A stretch of 64,000 nucleotides of DNA, from assembly GCF_035083965.1 (NCBI RefSeq), contig NC_089735.1:9512001-9576000 (forward strand), read 5' to 3'. Under the pieces are notes generated by a model. That model ran no database searches, was not told the origin of the DNA, and saw nothing but the letters and a program-made list of their open reading frames with translations. Numbering within the stretch: the first letter of the stretch is position 1; each line of letters begins with the position of its first letter. Made by a program: the position numbers and the translations under genes. Below, one piece after another: positions 59,833 through 64,000 of this stretch. The stretch is from Branchiostoma lanceolatum (Eukaryota > Chordata > Leptocardii > Amphioxiformes > Branchiostomatidae).

Positions 59833-61847
59833 ATGCAAGTAGAGGATTTTAAACCTATCATCATTATACTTTAACGGTCGTATTCTATATCCTTTGACGT
59901 ACCCCTTTGGCTGCTAGCTAGTATCCCGAACTGAGGTAGACCAATCATTTGGCTGTATGCAGTTGAAAGATGGATATATGTGCCATTTTTGTATAATGAC
60001 ACTCGTGAATATGATTTGAATAAAGAGTGGCATTAACTTTGATACAGAAATCCCCACTCCAGGCTGCACCGTAAAGGAAAAACATAAATTGCATGATGAG
60101 TGCCGGGGTTTAAGTATTGCCTTGCGAAAATGAACTGTAAAATACCGTTGGTATATCCTTTAGCTTGAATATACTCAGCAGTAAAATATATCTAGCACTT
60201 GGTACATAGTATGTTTTAGAAAGATTTGCCGTCAACTAATTATATGAATATCCCTTCTTCACAAGGCAATGTATTATGTTGTTCGATTTTTGAATCACTT
60301 TGCATGTAAGGTTCAAGGTCACGACAAATTGCTGTCTCGAGTTGTTGCATTTTCAAATTGGGTAAAAAAGACTATACGTGTATCTTCCATCTAGGTTACA
60401 AAATTGAGCTGAAGGCTTGTTGGATTACAAATATTGCTTGTTAAGCTGCAATTTACTTGCAATTCTTTTCAATTGATTTTTATCATTATCTACCTTCATT
60501 CTTTGTTTGACACTTTGCCTAACTGCTCTAATGCTATTTGACCTGGAATAACCCATAGGACGTAAACGTATTGGTTTACAATGCTAATTCGCACATAAAT
60601 GAACAATTGTGTAAAGCGAGGACGAAGATCCTTTTACCTGTAACAATACTGTTCACCATATGTCTACGACACAGGATTTGATTAGTTCTTAGTTACGACC
60701 GTTCTCTTGGGAAATCTAATAACTAATACCTAGAGAGAATTCCTGATTGAACTGGACTGCTCGGTTAAGTGCATGAGTTTAATTTCAATCGTTACAATCA
60801 CCGAATATTGGCAAATAGTTATTTGCATCTTTACAGCATTTTTGTAAATCTATTGAGCAATCCGCATATCAAGTTAATGTGAGTCTTGTGGGTATTTCAT
60901 GTGATGGGAATTGGATGGAAGACGTATTTGAAGTTCTTCTGTAGCCGTTGCTGTTGACAATGATCACCATTTCTAATGACGCTTTCCTTCCCATCTGGGA
61001 GGATTGTTGTAACAATGGATCTTGATTTGCGAGTCAATGGCAAATCAACGGTCTTGAATAGATCAGCAAGTTATGCATCTAGAATGTTTGTCGAGGTCTA
61101 CTGTAGGTTACAATTGATGTTCATATTTGGTATCATATCTATTTCATTTGGAATATTTGATGTCAGAATATCTGAATATTAAGTTAATATAACTCTCTTG
61201 TGCTTTACCGATTGAAGGTTATACATAATTGTCCTGTCGAGCCATCAAAACGAGAATTGCATACAGCACGTTGCCAAAGTAATCTCAAATTGGTGAGAAA
61301 TACTAGCCTTAAATGACCTCCCTAGACAAACTGTGGGTGTTATTTTGACATGACGTCAATACCATGGTTTATTTCACTTCTTCCTTCAGGTGATAATTAT
61401 TGTCACTCGCTAAAATTGCAATTTAAAAGTTGAAGCCATATTTACATCACATGAATCGATTGAACACTGAAGCACTATCATTGAAGCACTCTCACCGTAA
61501 ATTACAGCACTATCGATATTCAACGTATTCAACAAAAACCTATCAAGCAAAATCGCAGAGAGCTATCTTATCTAAGCATCAAGATATAAAGAATGTGCAA
61601 AATAGACAGATGTGGGAAGGAGTGGGTCTTCCAAGAACAAGATGACAAGAAAAGACGTCATCGACTGACAGGCCTTGAGGCCATCCTGGAAAAGATGTAA
61701 GATGTGAGATCATTGAAAGTAATAACGCCAACGCTATATCAGTGTTTTCAATTGATAAGCGTCCCTTGCAACTGTTTGCGAGAAGGGGCCTATTAGATAC
61801 CCACACGTCTTCCTTTTATCAGTTGGAACATACGTAGCTGGTGGTAA

Positions 61848-62030
61848 AAGGGAAGTTACTGTAAATTGAAGGTGGAAGCATAAAGCTTAACACCTACGAC
61901 AAACAGCTATCATTAGGAATGTCCCGGGGGAATTTTAAGGCGATAAAAGACAAGTTACTGTAAATTGAGGATTGAAGCTTTAACACCTACGACAAACTGC
62001 CACCATTAGGAATAACCTGGAAGAAAATTT
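61848..62030. repeat. Tandem duplication, two copies of about 77 bp
   Basis: Copies at about 61853-61930 and 61954-62030 share GTTACTGTAAATTGA, GAAGC-TAA, AACACCTACGACAAAC and CATTAGGAAT. Confidence 0.8.
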
Positions 62031-62099
62031 CCGTGATACCCTGGTTGGGAAATAAAATAAGGACATGACTTCTTGAGATACCCAACGAACAAGGTGTAG

Positions 62100-63560
62100 G
62101 ATTGCTACTCGCACTACGGGGGCGAAACTTTGCTCAAACGTCTAACGTCACAAGCGGAGGAGTTATCTACCAGTAGATTGCCGCCTTGAGACCTTACTCG
62201 TAGAGCATGATATCGCGAGAATAACATGGGAGAGGTGGATACAAGAATGTGTTGACAATACCAACTATAGTAACGTTCTGTTTATTACGTAAGCCATATG
62301 GAATATTCCTCTGACAATTTGGTGCGCATGTGATAGCTTTGGGATATCAGTCCTGTGTGTTAGTGAATGTAGTATATCACTTATATGGTGTTTGCTAACC
62401 ATAAGCAATGATGTAGCATTGGTATTCCCATTGCGGGGGCGAAACTTTACCCAAAGTTATAACCATACCATATACCAGTGGATTCACTATTTGCCAATTG
62501 ATTGCCATCTCAAAACACTAGAAAAAGTTTCAAAGAGGTTAACCAGAATAGAAAAAAAAAATTCACATAGAAAAGAATGATTAAACAATACATTTCGATA
62601 GCATTTCAATTCATCATGGGATAGACTCTTGTCTAGTATACGTACACCTAGACGTCTAGTCATTACTAAGACAACGAAGGGATTTTTCTGTACATGAATG
62701 AGGCAATGTTACCACATTAATCGGTAGTGACACTGAGGAGGCTAGACCTTACTTGAAGTTCAAGCAGAGGAAGTTCTTGTCAAGTGATTACCGCCCATGT
62801 CTAGTACGTCTAGAAGTGTACTAATTTACTAAGAACACGAATGGAACTAGAAAGGCCGTCACTCACTCCCCATGCATTTTGCAATGATCTTAGCTACATT
62901 TATTTGACTGTGTCATTCATTGTGCGCGAGTTCCTGCAACATGACCTCAGGTAATCCGAATGGAACGTTTGTTCTTTGGCCAACAGCAAATGGAACGTGC
63001 GGAACCATAGTTAGAACATGAAACGGGGATAGCACTTTTTGCCCGTTTTGGGTCTGAAAATACGCCCAAAAGTCCCCAAAATGAGTCATTTTGAAGTGAT
63101 GTATACCTAAAAATGTGATTGAAGTCCTGTAGCGACATGTTCAAGGCACCCTTGTACCGGATTCTAGGTCATTTGCTGGTAATACCAGGGCACAGGAGCC
63201 CCAACTATATTTTTTGCCTAAAAATGTAAAAACAAAAAAATTTCAAAGGTCTTTTTACGGAAAAAGGAAAAAAAATCCAGGGATATCTGCCTTCTTTACC
63301 TCCATTTCAAATTTCAGGTCGTTTGTCAAAAATGACGGAGTTGAATCGATTAAACTGAAATGACAGGAGGAGAAGAAACCTGAAAAAAACCATTATATTT
63401 CACTCTACCCAGAGCTATGGTATGGGGAGTGAAATATGATTTACTGTTCATGAAAAAGGCAATGTTACAACATTAATTGGTAATGACACTGCGGAGGCAA
63501 AAACGTAACACAAAGTTCAAGCGGGGGAAGTTGTTGCCAACCAAGTGCCGCCTTACTTGT
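62100..63560. repeat. Dispersed repeat family, four copies
   Basis: Four related stretches at about 62110-62195, 62405-62505, 62697-62805 and 63452-63555 share parts of GGCAATGTTAC-ACATTAAT, GGTA-TGACACTG, GGGGGCGAAACTTT, CAAAGTTCAAGC and a GTTxTTxCCA-GTGCCGCCT-type end. All are in the same orientation and diverged. They have no coding capacity. Together with the duplication at 61848 they make this end of the window a repeat cluster. Confidence 0.65.
63395..63437. repeat. Hairpin with ATATTTCACTC arms
   Basis: ATATTTCACTC at 63395-63405 pairs with GAGTGAAATAT at 63427-63437; inner bases TACCC and GGGG extend the stem. A 21-bp loop remains. No gene is adjacent, so it is not called a terminator. 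Confidence 0.6.
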
Positions 63561-64000
63561 AGAGATTCAGTGAGTTTTAGCAGAATAAAACATGCGTACA
63601 TATAGAACAAGATTGTCAACATAAAAAGATGTTGCCATGGCGACGGTGGTCTCTGTTAACGTTTTCATTTTTAGCCCACTTGCAAATAAGGACCTCGCAT
63701 AAATCATATCAGTCGATCACCTTCTCTACCAAAATAACACAAGTTGTCCAATGTATGAAAATCTTTTTTTCACAAAAAAAGATATCGTACCATTTCCTCA
63801 TAAATTATGTAAATGAGGCCCTCTATGCAAGATTTGTGTCTAATAGTGGCCACATTTACTTAACTGCCAGATGGTGCAAAATGAAATCCCCATCATTTGC
63901 CACTATGGATTTATAGTATTTTGTCATTAATTATGCAAATTAAGTATCAATTTGCATAATTGATATCTATCGATATTTATCTCTTTCTCAGTTACATATG

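Larger units (their letters stand above)
59133..64000. other. Upstream region of receptor C and repeat-rich window end
   Basis: No gene recognised. It probably starts with the promoter and leader of receptor C, for which no TATA box was identified. Duplications and a dispersed repeat family fill 61.8-63.6 kb (listed separately). Confidence 0.45.

Overview
The window looks like nuclear DNA of an invertebrate deuterostome, most likely a lancelet (Branchiostoma). The species is inferred, not proven. The basis is small coding exons separated by introns with clean GT/AG borders, an actin whose introns sit at the codon 121/122, 204 and 267 positions known from deuterostome actins, a cluster of rhodopsin-class neuropeptide receptors, and AT-rich non-coding DNA full of small fold-back elements, retroelement scraps and microsatellites. 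There is no sign of operons, prokaryotic genes, CRISPR arrays, tRNAs or rRNAs.

Layout. 1-6.6 kb has no recognisable gene. It holds a fold-back element, short hairpins, local duplications and two fragments of non-LTR retrotransposons, both inside one copy of a duplicated block. 6.97-13.56 kb (minus strand) is a complete ten-exon gene for a secreted DNase I-family nuclease of 431 residues, with a C-terminal extension of about 120 residues. 15.8-19.8 kb (plus strand) is a complete actin gene: CArG box, inverted CCAAT box, TATA box, a predicted non-coding first exon, and five coding exons giving 379 residues. 20.6-23.0 kb contains a short hairpin element and a 1.6-kb fold-back element with 10-bp terminal tandem repeats; a smaller element is nested in one arm.

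About 23-36 kb is a gene-poor stretch with microsatellites, duplications and one possible Tc1/mariner transposase scrap. From 36 to 59 kb lie three paralogous GPCR genes, A (35956-38423, +), B (47780-51276, +) and C (54752-59132, -). Each is built from three coding exons with identical intron positions and phases and each predicts a full seven-helix receptor (380, 401 and 416 residues). Sequence motifs place them nearest to neuropeptide FF-type (RFamide) receptors. B and C converge tail to tail. 59-64 kb holds dispersed and tandem repeats and a pair of CRE-like sites about 0.7 kb upstream of gene C.

The DNase, actin and receptor genes are not obviously linked in function; they are neighbours on an animal chromosome. 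The receptor cluster is a local gene-family expansion. I found no clear new multi-gene system. The most informative features are the fold-back/MITE nest, which keeps its own pre-insertion sequence in the opposite arm, the DNase C terminus that continues into a 3' minisatellite, and the receptor cluster.
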